47,251 nucleotides of DNA from Aeromicrobium sp. IC_218. Lineage in GTDB: Bacteria > Actinomycetota > Actinomycetes > Propionibacteriales > Nocardioidaceae. Within the stretch, counting starts at the first letter, position 1. Every line of letters starts with the position of its first letter. Made by a program: the position numbers and the translations under genes. This document shows, one piece after another, positions 31,252 through 40,851 of this stretch. The stretch covers positions 1-47,251 of the forward strand of contig NZ_SJXM01000019.1 of assembly GCF_004336805.1 (NCBI RefSeq), written 5' to 3'. The notes under the pieces are model-generated. The model did no database searches. It saw nothing but the letters and a program-made list of their open reading frames with translations, and was not told where the DNA came from.

Positions 31252-32889
31252 TTGTCCCGGAACGACCCCGTCGAGACCGCCGCCGCCGACGTCCTGCCCG
31301 AGGGCACGACCCTGAGGGCCGAGCAGCGTGAGGCCATCGACGCGGTGCTGCAGGACGACACGATCGCGGTGCTGGCCACGGGCTCGGGCAAGACGTTCGT
31401 GTACGTCGTCGCCGGGCGTCTGCTCGGCGGGCTGACCGTCGTCGTCTCGCCCACCATCGCGCTGCAGGCCGACCAGGTCGCCGCCCTGCGCGAGGCCGGC
31501 GTGCGGGCCGAGACGTTCAACAGCACGCGCAGCGCGTCCCGCCGGCGCGCGGTGCTCGAGCAGGCCGCCGCCGGCGAGCTCGACGTCGTCCTGCTCGCTC
31601 CCGAGCAGCTGGCCGACGACGACGTGGTCGCCGCCCTGGCCGCGGCGCGCCCCGGGCTGCTGGCCGTCGACGAGGCCCACTGCGTGTCGGTCTGGGGCGT
31701 CGACTTCCGGCCCGACTACCTCGCGCTGGGACCGGTGGTCGAGGCGCTCGGCCGCCCGCGGGTGCTGGCGCTCACCGCCACCGCGCCGCCGGACCTGCGC
31801 CGGGCCATCGCGCACAACCTCGGCATGCGGGACGTCCGCACGATCGTCGGGGCAGCCGACCGGCCCGAGATCTACCTGTCGGCCCAGACGGTGCGCGACG
31901 AGGACGCGGTCGCCGAGCGCGTCCGCGAGCTGCTCGACGAGGACGCGTCCGGCGGGTCGCGGCTCGTCTACGTCGCCACCCGCCGCCGCGCCGAGGAGCT
32001 CGCGGCCGAGCTCGTCGAGGCCGGCGTCGACGCCGTCGCCTACCACGGCGCGATGAAGCGGGCCGAGCGCGAGCGCGTGCACGTCGGCTTCCGTGACGGC
32101 TCGCTGCGGACCGTCGTCGCGACGTCGGCGTTCGGGCTCGGCGTCGACCAGCCGGACGTCCGCCTGGTCGTCCACGCCGACCCGCCGGACACGCTCGACG
32201 AGTACTGGCAGGAGGCGGGCCGCGCCGGACGGGACGGCGAGCCGGCGAGCGCGGTGCTGCTGTCGCGCCCGGACGGCTACGGCCTGCGCCGGTTCTTCGC
32301 CGCGTCGGCCGGGGCGTCCGAGGACGACCTGCGCGCCGTCGTGGACGCGCTGGGCAAGGCGTCGGAGCCGTTGCGTCCGGCCGACGTGGCCCGGGCGGCC
32401 GGCCTGTCGCCGGCCCGCAGCCGCCGGGCGCTCAACGTGCTCGTGCGCACCGGCTCGGTGCGCGAGTCCGGCCCGGGAGCCCGGCTGCGGCCCGGGCCCG
32501 GACGTGACCAGCGCGTCGCCGCCGCGGTCGACTGGGTGGAGCGCGTCCGCGTCCGCCAGGAGACGGGGGTGGAGCTCGTGCGGCGCTACGCCGAGACCAC
32601 CGACTGCCGCCGGCGCCTGGTGCTCGAGCTGCTGGGGGAGTCGCACCCCGAGCCGTGCGGACGCTGCGACTCGTGCGAGGCCGGCACGTCCGAGCCGGCG
32701 GACACGCGGCCGTACCCGATCGGCACGCGGGTCGAGCACGACGAGTGGGGCGCGGGCCGGGCGGTGCAGTACGAGGCCGACCGCGTGGTGGTGCTGTTCG
32801 ACCGTGCCGGGTACCGCACGCTGGACCTGGAGACGGTGCGCGAGCACCACCTGCTGGACGTCGTCGCGACGCCGTCGAAGGCCGGCTGA
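31252..32889 (+). CDS. recQ: RecQ-family ATP-dependent DNA helicase
   Basis: A 545-aa superfamily-2 helicase. Motif I is ATGSGKT (near residue 44), motif II DEAHCVSVWGVDFRPDY, motif III LALTATAP and motif VI QEAGRAGRDGEPASAVLL. The C-terminal region contains the RecQ zinc site with four Cys (DCRRRLVLELLG and CGRCDSC). A short tail (RVEHDEWGAGRAVQYEADRV) resembles the add-on domain of actinobacterial RecQ-like helicases. It unwinds DNA 3' to 5' in recombination repair. The TTG start at 31252 is chosen because AAGGAG lies eight nt upstream. The gene interrupts the order otherwise conserved between the DUF151 and second MerR genes. Confidence 0.9.
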   Translation: MSRNDPVETAAADVLPEGTTLRAEQREAIDAVLQDDTIAVLATGSGKTFVYVVAGRLLGGLTVVVSPTIALQADQVAALREAGVRAETFNSTRSASRRRAVLEQAAAGELDVVLLAPEQLADDDVVAALAAARPGLLAVDEAHCVSVWGVDFRPDYLALGPVVEALGRPRVLALTATAPPDLRRAIAHNLGMRDVRTIVGAADRPEIYLSAQTVRDEDAVAERVRELLDEDASGGSRLVYVATRRRAEELAAELVEAGVDAVAYHGAMKRAERERVHVGFRDGSLRTVVATSAFGLGVDQPDVRLVVHADPPDTLDEYWQEAGRAGRDGEPASAVLLSRPDGYGLRRFFAASAGASEDDLRAVVDALGKASEPLRPADVARAAGLSPARSRRALNVLVRTGSVRESGPGARLRPGPGRDQRVAAAVDWVERVRVRQETGVELVRRYAETTDCRRRLVLELLGESHPEPCGRCDSCEAGTSEPADTRPYPIGTRVEHDEWGAGRAVQYEADRVVVLFDRAGYRTLDLETVREHHLLDVVATPSKAG

Positions 32890-32932
32890 GGACGGCGCGC
32901 GAAGCGACACGCGCCGCGCCGGGTGTCGGTCG

Positions 32933-32961
32933 TTGACCGGGGTAACCCTCACCCTTACCTT
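32933..32961 (+). promoter_or_regulatory. Promoter with MerR-like operator upstream of the second MerR gene
   Basis: TTGACC (32933-32938), 17 nt and TACCTT (32956-32961) make a strong promoter. An inverted repeat GGTAA-N9-TTACC (32941-32959) occupies the spacer and enters the -10 box, which is where MerR-type proteins normally bind. Confidence 0.6.
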
Positions 32962-32965
32962 GAGA
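32944..32965 (+). promoter_or_regulatory. Motif shared with the garA upstream region
   Basis: Matches 29502-29523 at 18 of 22 positions (common part CTCACCCTT-x-CCTTGA). Here it overlaps the promoter spacer, -10 box and start region. Confidence 0.5.
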
Positions 32966-33041
32966 CCTGCTGGCGATGACTACACGCGTGGGATTCGTCG
33001 CGGTACGCTTCCCCCTAGACCGCACCCGGAAGGTCCCATCG

Positions 33042-33632
33042 ATGATCACGCCCCACGACGACGTCCCGCAGGACGACACCGCGCAGGTCGCGGCCCAGGC
33101 CGGCGACCAGGGCCTGCTGTTCGACGACGACCTGGCCCCCGTCCCGGACGACACCGGGTTCCGTGGTCCGACCGCGTGCAACGCCGCCGGCATCACCTAC
33201 CGCCAGCTCGACTACTGGGCGCGCACCGGGCTCGTGGAGCCCTCGGTCCGCTCGGCCACCGGCTCGGGCACGCAGCGGCTGTACTCCTTCAAGGACATCC
33301 TGCTCCTCAAGATCATCAAGCGTCTGCTCGAGGCCGGCGTCTCGCTGCAGCAGATCCGCACCGCGATCGACCACCTGCGCGAGCGCGGCACCGACGACCT
33401 GACCCAGGTCACGCTCATGAGCGACGGCGCCAGCGTCTACGAGTGTCGTTCGGCCGACGAGGTCATCGACCTGCTCCGCGGCGGCCAGGGCGTCTTCGGC
33501 ATCGCCATCGGCGGTGTCTGGAAGGAGATCGAGGGCTCGCTCCACGAGCTGCCCAGCGAGCGCGCGGTCTCGGCCGAGCAGCACGCCGACGACGAGCTCG
33601 CCGCCCGTCGTCGCGCGCGCCAGATCGGCTAG
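33042..33632 (+). CDS. MerR-family regulator (second copy)
   Basis: A 196-aa regulator. A 45-residue acidic N-terminal tail precedes the MerR winged helix (about residues 46-115: GPTACNAAGITYRQLDYWAR, SGTQRLYSFKDILLLKII, then KRLLEAGVSLQQIRTAI). A short C-terminal domain follows (GQGVFGIAIGGVWKEIEGSL) with no metal-binding Cys. It corresponds by position and sequence type to the second MerR gene downstream of garA in mycobacteria. ATG 33042 is preferred over the ATG at 32976 because GGAAGG lies upstream and the earlier frame would start only 15 nt past the -10 box. The promoter suggests autoregulation. Confidence 0.85.
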   Translation: MITPHDDVPQDDTAQVAAQAGDQGLLFDDDLAPVPDDTGFRGPTACNAAGITYRQLDYWARTGLVEPSVRSATGSGTQRLYSFKDILLLKIIKRLLEAGVSLQQIRTAIDHLRERGTDDLTQVTLMSDGASVYECRSADEVIDLLRGGQGVFGIAIGGVWKEIEGSLHELPSERAVSAEQHADDELAARRRARQIG

Positions 33633-34405
33633 TCCTTCCGCTCGTTCAGGTGGCCGTGCAGCCGGGCCTTCAGCGGGTCCGGCGCCACCTTCACCGCCTG
33701 GCGCTGCAGCTTGTTGCGCGTCCCGGTGACCACCTCGTGCTTGCCGGCCATGAGCGCCTCGAAGCCCGCCTGCGCCACCATCGCCGGGTCGTCCTTGGTG
33801 CCCTCGTCCACCCGCGTGCCCTCGAGCCCGGCGCGGCGGAAGAACTCGGTGTCGGTCGGCCCCGGCAGCAGCGCGGTGACGCTCACCCCGTGCTCGGCCA
33901 GCTCGACCCGCAACGCCTCGCTGAGCGACTGCACGAACGCCTTGGACGCGGCGTAGGTCGCGTTGTACGGCCCCGGCATCTGCGACGCGATGGACGACGT
34001 GAACAGGATCCGTCCGCCCCGGTTGGCCACCATCGAGCGGGACACCGCCTTGGCCAGGTGCACCGTCGAGGCCACGTTCAGCCCCACCAGGCGCAGGTCG
34101 GCGTCCAGCGACGTCTCGACGAACGGCCCGCCGACACCGATGCCCGCGTTGAGGGCGGCCACCCCGATCGGCCGACGCAGCGCGTCCAGCCAGGCGACCA
34201 GGTCCTCGTTGCCCTGGCGGGTCGCGAGGTCGGTGACGAACGCCTGCGTGCCCGCGCCGAGCTCGGCCGCGACGTCGTGGATGCGCGGCTCCTCGGCCAC
34301 GACGACCAGGTCGAAGCCGTTCGCCGCGATGACGCGGGCCAGCTCCAGGCCGATGCCGGACGAGGCGCCGGTCACCAGGGCGAAGGGACGGTCGTGGTCG
34401 GTCAT
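33629..34405 (-). CDS. Short-chain dehydrogenase/reductase
   Basis: A 258-aa classical SDR oxidoreductase. TGASSGIG at residues 11-18 binds the dinucleotide, NAG lies near residue 84, and the catalytic Ser and Tyr-Lys are in FTSSIASQMPG and YAASKAF. An Asp is absent at the end of strand 2 (LVVVAEEPR), which leaves NAD or NADP preference open. The substrate is unknown. ATG 34405 is preceded by GAGGAGG. It is convergent with the second MerR gene (3-nt overlap of stop codons) and divergent from gcvP. It interrupts the cluster conserved in mycobacteria. Confidence 0.9.
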   Translation of the reverse strand: MTDHDRPFALVTGASSGIGLELARVIAANGFDLVVVAEEPRIHDVAAELGAGTQAFVTDLATRQGNEDLVAWLDALRRPIGVAALNAGIGVGGPFVETSLDADLRLVGLNVASTVHLAKAVSRSMVANRGGRILFTSSIASQMPGPYNATYAASKAFVQSLSEALRVELAEHGVSVTALLPGPTDTEFFRRAGLEGTRVDEGTKDDPAMVAQAGFEALMAGKHEVVTGTRNKLQRQAVKVAPDPLKARLHGHLNERKD

Positions 34406-34492
34406 GGTTCCTCCTCGGGGGTCGGACGGGACGTACCCAGCGGCGCGCGGCCGTACCGTGCCCGCGTGACGGACGTCTCCGCCGGATGTTGC

Positions 34493-34498
34493 TAGGCT
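34493..34498 (+). promoter_or_regulatory. -10 box of gcvP
   Basis: TAGGCT, about seven nt ahead of a start near 34505, places the riboswitch at the beginning of the transcript. Confidence 0.5.
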
Positions 34499-34513
34499 GG
34501 CCGCGCTGATCAC

Positions 34514-34591
34514 CACGCAGGGGAGAGACCGCTCAGGCGGCGCCGAAGGGGCAATTCCTCCCGGAACTCTCAGGCACCCGGACCCCGCGTG
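34514..34591 (+). ncRNA. Glycine riboswitch (single aptamer)
   Basis: The leader of gcvP carries the gcvT-motif glycine aptamer. P1 is CACGC (34514-34518) with GCGTG (34587-34591); GAGAG (34523-34527) pairs with CTCTC (34567-34571); and the conserved core GCCGAAGGGGCAA, then CTCAGGCA and GGACC, is clear. Only one aptamer is visible. The 73 nt between it and the start contain GC-rich stretches that could form a switching hairpin near the ribosome site (CAGGAG at 34650-34655), but the off-state cannot be drawn with confidence. Glycine should raise gcvP expression. Confidence 0.88.
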
Positions 34592-34664
34592 ACAGGCAGT
34601 CCTGGAACCGCGCGCGGCGACAGGAGGGGAGGGCGTCCCGGCCCCGACCCTCAGGAGCACGTCC

Positions 34665-37484
<2,820 letters not shown>

Positions 37485-37487
37485 GGG

Positions 37488-38228
37488 CTACTGGTCCTTC
37501 CACCAGGTGAGGACGCGCTCGACCACCGGTGCCGGGGTGCGCACCCAGTGCAGGTGGTCGGTCGTGCCGCCCTCCGGCGCGGCGTGCTGGGCGTAGACCC
37601 AACGCTCCATCGCGTCCGGATCGACGAACCGCTCGCCGAACCACTTGGTGGCGGCCGAGACGGCGTAGTGGTCGCTCTGCAGGTGCACGGCCAGCGTCGG
37701 CTGGCTCACGCGGCCGGGACCCCACGGCGGCGTGCCGCGCATCGAGAACCGCGACCACTCGGCCATGATGGTGCGGGCTCCAGGCGCTCCGAACAGCGGC
37801 GGAGCCACGAACCCGCGGGTCGCGTTGCTGGCGCGGACGAGCGCGTTGAGCAGCAGGATGTGGGCGCCGCCGTGCGGGTAGAGCCGGAACCAGGGGGCGC
37901 CCGCACCGACGAGCACGACGCCGTCGGCCGGCGTGCCGGTGAGCTGGTTGGCCACGGCCAGGTGCCCGCCGAGGCTGTGCCCGAGCAGCACGACGGGCCG
38001 GTCGGGCCGCTCGGAGCGGACCCGCTCGACGGCGCGGGCGACGTCGGCCGTCTCGTCGGCGTACGACCAGTCGTTCGTCCGGGACGCGACCGGCTCGCCC
38101 TTGACGAAGCCGCGGCGGGGGAGCGCCTCGGCCTCCCAGCCCCGCTCGGCGAAGCCGGCGACGAGCGGTCGGTAGAACGCGCCCGGCACGGCCATGGCGG
38201 GACAGATCAGCACGATCGGGTCGGACAT
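37488..38228 (-). CDS. Alpha/beta hydrolase
   Basis: A 246-aa alpha/beta-hydrolase-fold protein. The nucleophile elbow is GHSLGG (residues about 95-100), preceded by DVARAVERVRSERPDRPVVL, and the last His of the triad is probably in TTDHLHW. FICPAMAVPG-like IVLICPAMAVPGAFYRPLV starts the domain, so there is no signal peptide. Fatty-acyl or ester substrates are typical but the actual one is unknown. ATG 38228 is preferred: a CATGAT box lies seven nt upstream, indicating leaderless translation, and a 17-bp palindrome overlaps it. The stop is 3 nt from that of gcvP (convergent). Confidence 0.8.
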   Translation of the reverse strand: MSDPIVLICPAMAVPGAFYRPLVAGFAERGWEAEALPRRGFVKGEPVASRTNDWSYADETADVARAVERVRSERPDRPVVLLGHSLGGHLAVANQLTGTPADGVVLVGAGAPWFRLYPHGGAHILLLNALVRASNATRGFVAPPLFGAPGARTIMAEWSRFSMRGTPPWGPGRVSQPTLAVHLQSDHYAVSAATKWFGERFVDPDAMERWVYAQHAAPEGGTTDHLHWVRTPAPVVERVLTWWKDQ

Positions 38229-38235
38229 GCGCACC

Positions 38236-38256
38236 ATCATGACAGCATCACTGTCA
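38236..38256 (-). promoter_or_regulatory. Leaderless-type promoter with 17-bp palindrome, alpha/beta hydrolase
   Basis: The minus-strand CATGAT (38236-38241) is seven nt before ATG 38228. TGACAG-N5-CTGTCA (38240-38256) is a perfect 6-5-6 inverted repeat that overlaps the box by two nt, as expected for a repressor site. No regulator gene is adjacent. Confidence 0.45.
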
Positions 38257-38334
38257 GCGTCCGACCCTGGCCGCCGACGGGCGAGGACCCGCGTGGGACA
38301 CTGGTCGGCGGTCGAGCCGAGGAGCGGAGCACAG

Positions 38335-38700
38335 GTGAACGAGGTCGTCGGGTACGCGCTGGCGGTCGGCGCGCTGCTGGTGGGTGCGTGGGCGGTGGTG
38401 CTCATGGTGCGCGACCGGCAGGTCGACAACGGGTTCTTCTACGCCACCGCCGCGCTGGAGCTGGTGCTCGTCGGTGCCTTCGTCGCCGGGTGCGTCGCGC
38501 TGGCCGGCACCAGCCGCGACGTCGACGGCGTGCTGTTCGTCTCCTACTTCCTGGCCGCCGTGCTGGCCGTGCCCGTCGCCCTGGTCTGGGCCATCGCCGA
38601 GAAGTCGCGGTGGGGCACCGGCGTGCTGGTCGTGGCCATGCTGACCGTCGCCGTGCTCATGGTGCGGGTCGTCGACATCTGGACGGGGAGCTATGTCTGA
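38335..38700 (+). CDS. Small four-helix membrane protein (unknown family)
   Basis: A 121-aa protein with four hydrophobic helices (VVGYALAVGALLVGAWAVV, ATAALELVLVGAFVAGCVAL, LFVSYFLAAVLAVPVALVWA, GVLVVAMLTVAVLMVRVV) and short loops. I do not recognise the family. GTG 38335 has GAGGAG about 10 nt upstream; further-upstream starts would overlap the hydrolase promoter. The gene overlaps the next one by 8 nt, so the two probably act together. No substrate or partner is suggested by residues. Confidence 0.7.
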   Translation: MNEVVGYALAVGALLVGAWAVVLMVRDRQVDNGFFYATAALELVLVGAFVAGCVALAGTSRDVDGVLFVSYFLAAVLAVPVALVWAIAEKSRWGTGVLVVAMLTVAVLMVRVVDIWTGSYV

Positions 38701-39100
38701 GCCGCGCGGGGCGACCACGCCGCACGACACGTCGCACGGCTTCGGCCGGATGCTCGTGGCCGTCTACGCGGTCTTCGCCCTGGCTGCGACCGCCCGGTCG
38801 GCGTTCCAGCTGGCCACCGACTTCGGGGCCGCGCCGGTCGCGTACCTGCTCTCGGCGGTCGCCGGCGTGGTCTACGTCCTGGCCACGGTGGCGCTCGCCC
38901 GGTCGAACCGGCGGCTCGCCGTGGTGACCATCGGGTTCGAGCTCGTGGGGGTCCTGACGGTCGGCGTGCTGTCGCTCGCGGACGCCGAGCTGTTCCCCGA
39001 CGACTCCGTGTGGTCCGGGTTCGGTGCAGGCTACGGGTACGTGCCGCTGCTGCTGCCGCTCGTCGGGCTGTGGTGGCTGCGGCGCACCGCACGCCGGTAG
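38693..39100 (+). CDS. Small four-helix membrane protein, partner gene
   Basis: A 135-aa protein with four hydrophobic helices after a polar N-terminus containing HDTSHGFGRMLVAVYAVFAL. FELVGVLTVGVLSL is the third helix and the fourth ends WWLRRTARR. It overlaps the previous membrane-protein gene by 8 nt and starts behind GGGGAG. Family and function are unknown; the overlap points to a two-subunit membrane complex, which is only inference. Confidence 0.7.
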   Translation: MSEPRGATTPHDTSHGFGRMLVAVYAVFALAATARSAFQLATDFGAAPVAYLLSAVAGVVYVLATVALARSNRRLAVVTIGFELVGVLTVGVLSLADAELFPDDSVWSGFGAGYGYVPLLLPLVGLWWLRRTARR

Positions 39101-39134
39101 ACCGAGCTCGCCGGCCGCACGCAGGGAGGCTCGC

Positions 39135-39614
39135 ATGAGCGTCGAGGGGACCGCGCAGTACCGGCTGCAGTCGCGCTGGGCGCTGCCGACGGACGTCGAC
39201 CACGCCTGGGACGTCGTGGAGTCGCTGCTCGACTCCGGCGACCCGTTCGTGTGGTGGGACGCCGTCACCGTCGAGGGGCACGACCACGAGGGGATGCACG
39301 TCGTCACCGCCAGCCACCTGGGCTACGTGCTGCGGTTCGTGCTGACGGACGTCGAGGTGCGACGGCCCGACCGCGTGACGGTCCGCGCGAGCGGTGACCT
39401 GCAGGGCCACGGCATCGTGCGGGTGCGGCCGGACGGCGAGTGCAGCGCGATCGAGATCGACTGGGAGGTCGAGACCACCCGCCGATGGATGCGCGTGGTC
39501 GGACCGGTCGCGCGTCCGGCGTTCGTCGCCGCCCACGGCCAGGTCATGCGACAGGGGCGCAAGGCGTTCGTCCGCTGGCTGCGTCCGCAGCTGCCGGTCG
39601 ACGGCTGGGAGTAG
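39135..39614 (+). CDS. SRPBCC (START-like) family protein
   Basis: A 159-aa protein with the helix-grip fold of the SRPBCC superfamily: an initial QYRLQSRWALPTDVDHAWDV, then VESLLDSGDPFVWWDAVTVE, repeated beta strands (HLGYVLRFVLTDVEVRRPDR, ASGDLQGHGIVRVRPDG) and a long C-terminal helix (FVAAHGQVMRQGRKAFVRWL). Such proteins hold hydrophobic ligands and some are cyclases or dehydrases; the ligand is unknown here. GGGAGG precedes ATG 39135. The stop codon touches a palindromic repeat that may act as terminator. Confidence 0.8.
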   Translation: MSVEGTAQYRLQSRWALPTDVDHAWDVVESLLDSGDPFVWWDAVTVEGHDHEGMHVVTASHLGYVLRFVLTDVEVRRPDRVTVRASGDLQGHGIVRVRPDGECSAIEIDWEVETTRRWMRVVGPVARPAFVAAHGQVMRQGRKAFVRWLRPQLPVDGWE

Positions 39615-39638
39615 CTCCCTTCGACAGGCTCAGGGAGC
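39614..39638. repeat. Dispersed palindromic repeat copy, possible terminator
   Basis: A 25-bp palindrome with perfect 7-bp arms GCTCCCT and AGGGAGC around an 11-nt core. It shares its first base with the SRPBCC stop codon and lies between convergent genes, so it is well placed to end both transcripts. Its layout is that of the units at 17431-17627 in inverse orientation. Confidence 0.7.
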
Positions 39639-39645
39639 GGGTCGC

Positions 39646-39657
39646 GGCTCAGGGAGC
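39646..39657. repeat. Partial palindromic repeat covering the cysG stop
   Basis: GGCTCAGGGAGC is the right-hand end of the preceding palindrome. It contains the cysG stop codon, so a repeat fragment supplies the last codons of that gene. Confidence 0.5.
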
Positions 39658-40851
39658 GGGGCGCCAGGCGGGGGAGAGGCGCACGACGTCGCCCAGCACC
39701 GTGATGGCCGGGGCGCGGCAGCCGACGCGGACCGCCTCGTCGGCGATGGTCTCCAGCGTCCCGACGGTGACCCGCTGCTGCGGCGTGGTGCCGCGCTCGA
39801 CGACGGCGACCGGCGTCGCCGGCGAGCGTCCCGCCGCCACGAGCGCCGCGGCGCTCTCACGCAGGCGGCGCACGCCCATGAGCAGCACGACGGTGTGCGA
39901 CGGCTCGACCGGCAGGGTGTCGAGCTCCTCGTGGCCGGTCAGCACGCTGAAGCCGTTGGCGACGCCGCGGTGGGTGACCGGGATGCCGGCCGCCGCGCAC
40001 ACGGCGATCGCGCTGGTGACGCCCGGGACGACCTCGACCGGGACGCCGGCGGACTCGCAGGCCTCGCGCTCCTCGCCGCCGCGGCCGAACACGTACGGGT
40101 CACCGCCCTTGAGCCGGACGACGACCTTGCCGGCCCGGGCCCGGTCGACGAGCAGGCGGTTGATCTCCTCCTGCGGCACGGGGTGGTGGTCGGGCTTCTT
40201 GCCGACGTCGATCACCTCGACGTCCGGGTCGAGCTCGTCGAGCACGGTGTGCGGGGCGAGCCGGTCGACCACGACGACGTCGGCTTCGGCCAGCAGGCGG
40301 CGCCCGCGGGCGGTCAGCAGGCCGGGGTCACCGGGCCCGCCGCCGACCAGCGCGACGCGGCCGCCGGGGTGGTGGGTGCGGTGGCGCAGCGGCAGCTCCC
40401 CGGCCTCGAGCGCGGTGGCGATCGCGTCGCGCAGCACGGCGGCGCGGCGCGCGTCGCCACCGCCGCTCACCGCGACCACGACGTCGTCGACCCGCGAGAC
40501 CGCCGGCGTCCAGGCCGTCGCGCCGTCGGGGTCGCCGCCCTTGAGGCACCAGACCCGCGCGTCCTCGGCGTCGGCGGACACCCGGTCGTCCACCCCGGGC
40601 TCGGCGGTGGCCGTCTGCACGAGCCACGCACCGTCCAGGTCGCCCGTGCGGTACGTGCGCTCGACCCAGGTGACGTCACCGCGGTCGACGCTCGCGCGCA
40701 GCGAGTCCGACAGCTCGGGCGACACGACGGTCACGAGGGCTCCGGCGTCGACGTAGCTGGCCGCGCGCCGCGTCGCGACGTGCCCGCCGCCGACGACCAC
40801 GACCTTGCGGCCGGCCAGGCGCAGGCTCAGCGGCAGCGGCGGGTGCTCCAT
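39649..40851 (-). CDS. cysG: Siroheme synthase (uroporphyrinogen-III methyltransferase with precorrin-2 dehydrogenase domain)
   Basis: A 400-aa two-domain protein. Residues 1-150 form the precorrin-2 dehydrogenase/ferrochelatase-like part (LAGRKVVVVGGGHVATRRAA). Residues about 160-400 are the SAM-dependent methyltransferase: VALVGGGPGDPGLLTARGRR, VVVVDRLAP, VVRLKGGDPYVFGRGGEE, VVPGVTSAIA and PVTHRGVANGF. Together they convert uroporphyrinogen III toward siroheme, the cofactor of sulfite reductase, which suits its place behind cysHDN. The N-terminal domain is short compared with enterobacterial CysG. ATG 40851 shares one base with the cysN stop (TGATG). A repeat fragment ends the gene. Confidence 0.92.
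   Translation of the reverse strand: MEHPPLPLSLRLAGRKVVVVGGGHVATRRAASYVDAGALVTVVSPELSDSLRASVDRGDVTWVERTYRTGDLDGAWLVQTATAEPGVDDRVSADAEDARVWCLKGGDPDGATAWTPAVSRVDDVVVAVSGGGDARRAAVLRDAIATALEAGELPLRHRTHHPGGRVALVGGGPGDPGLLTARGRRLLAEADVVVVDRLAPHTVLDELDPDVEVIDVGKKPDHHPVPQEEINRLLVDRARAGKVVVRLKGGDPYVFGRGGEEREACESAGVPVEVVPGVTSAIAVCAAAGIPVTHRGVANGFSVLTGHEELDTLPVEPSHTVVLLMGVRRLRESAAALVAAGRSPATPVAVVERGTTPQQRVTVGTLETIADEAVRVGCRAPAITVLGDVVRLSPAWRPAP

Noticed and set aside
32976..33041. Longer start of the second MerR protein at ATG 32976
   Set aside because: It lies only 15 nt after the -10 box and has no ribosome site, while ATG 33042 has GGAAGG at proper distance.
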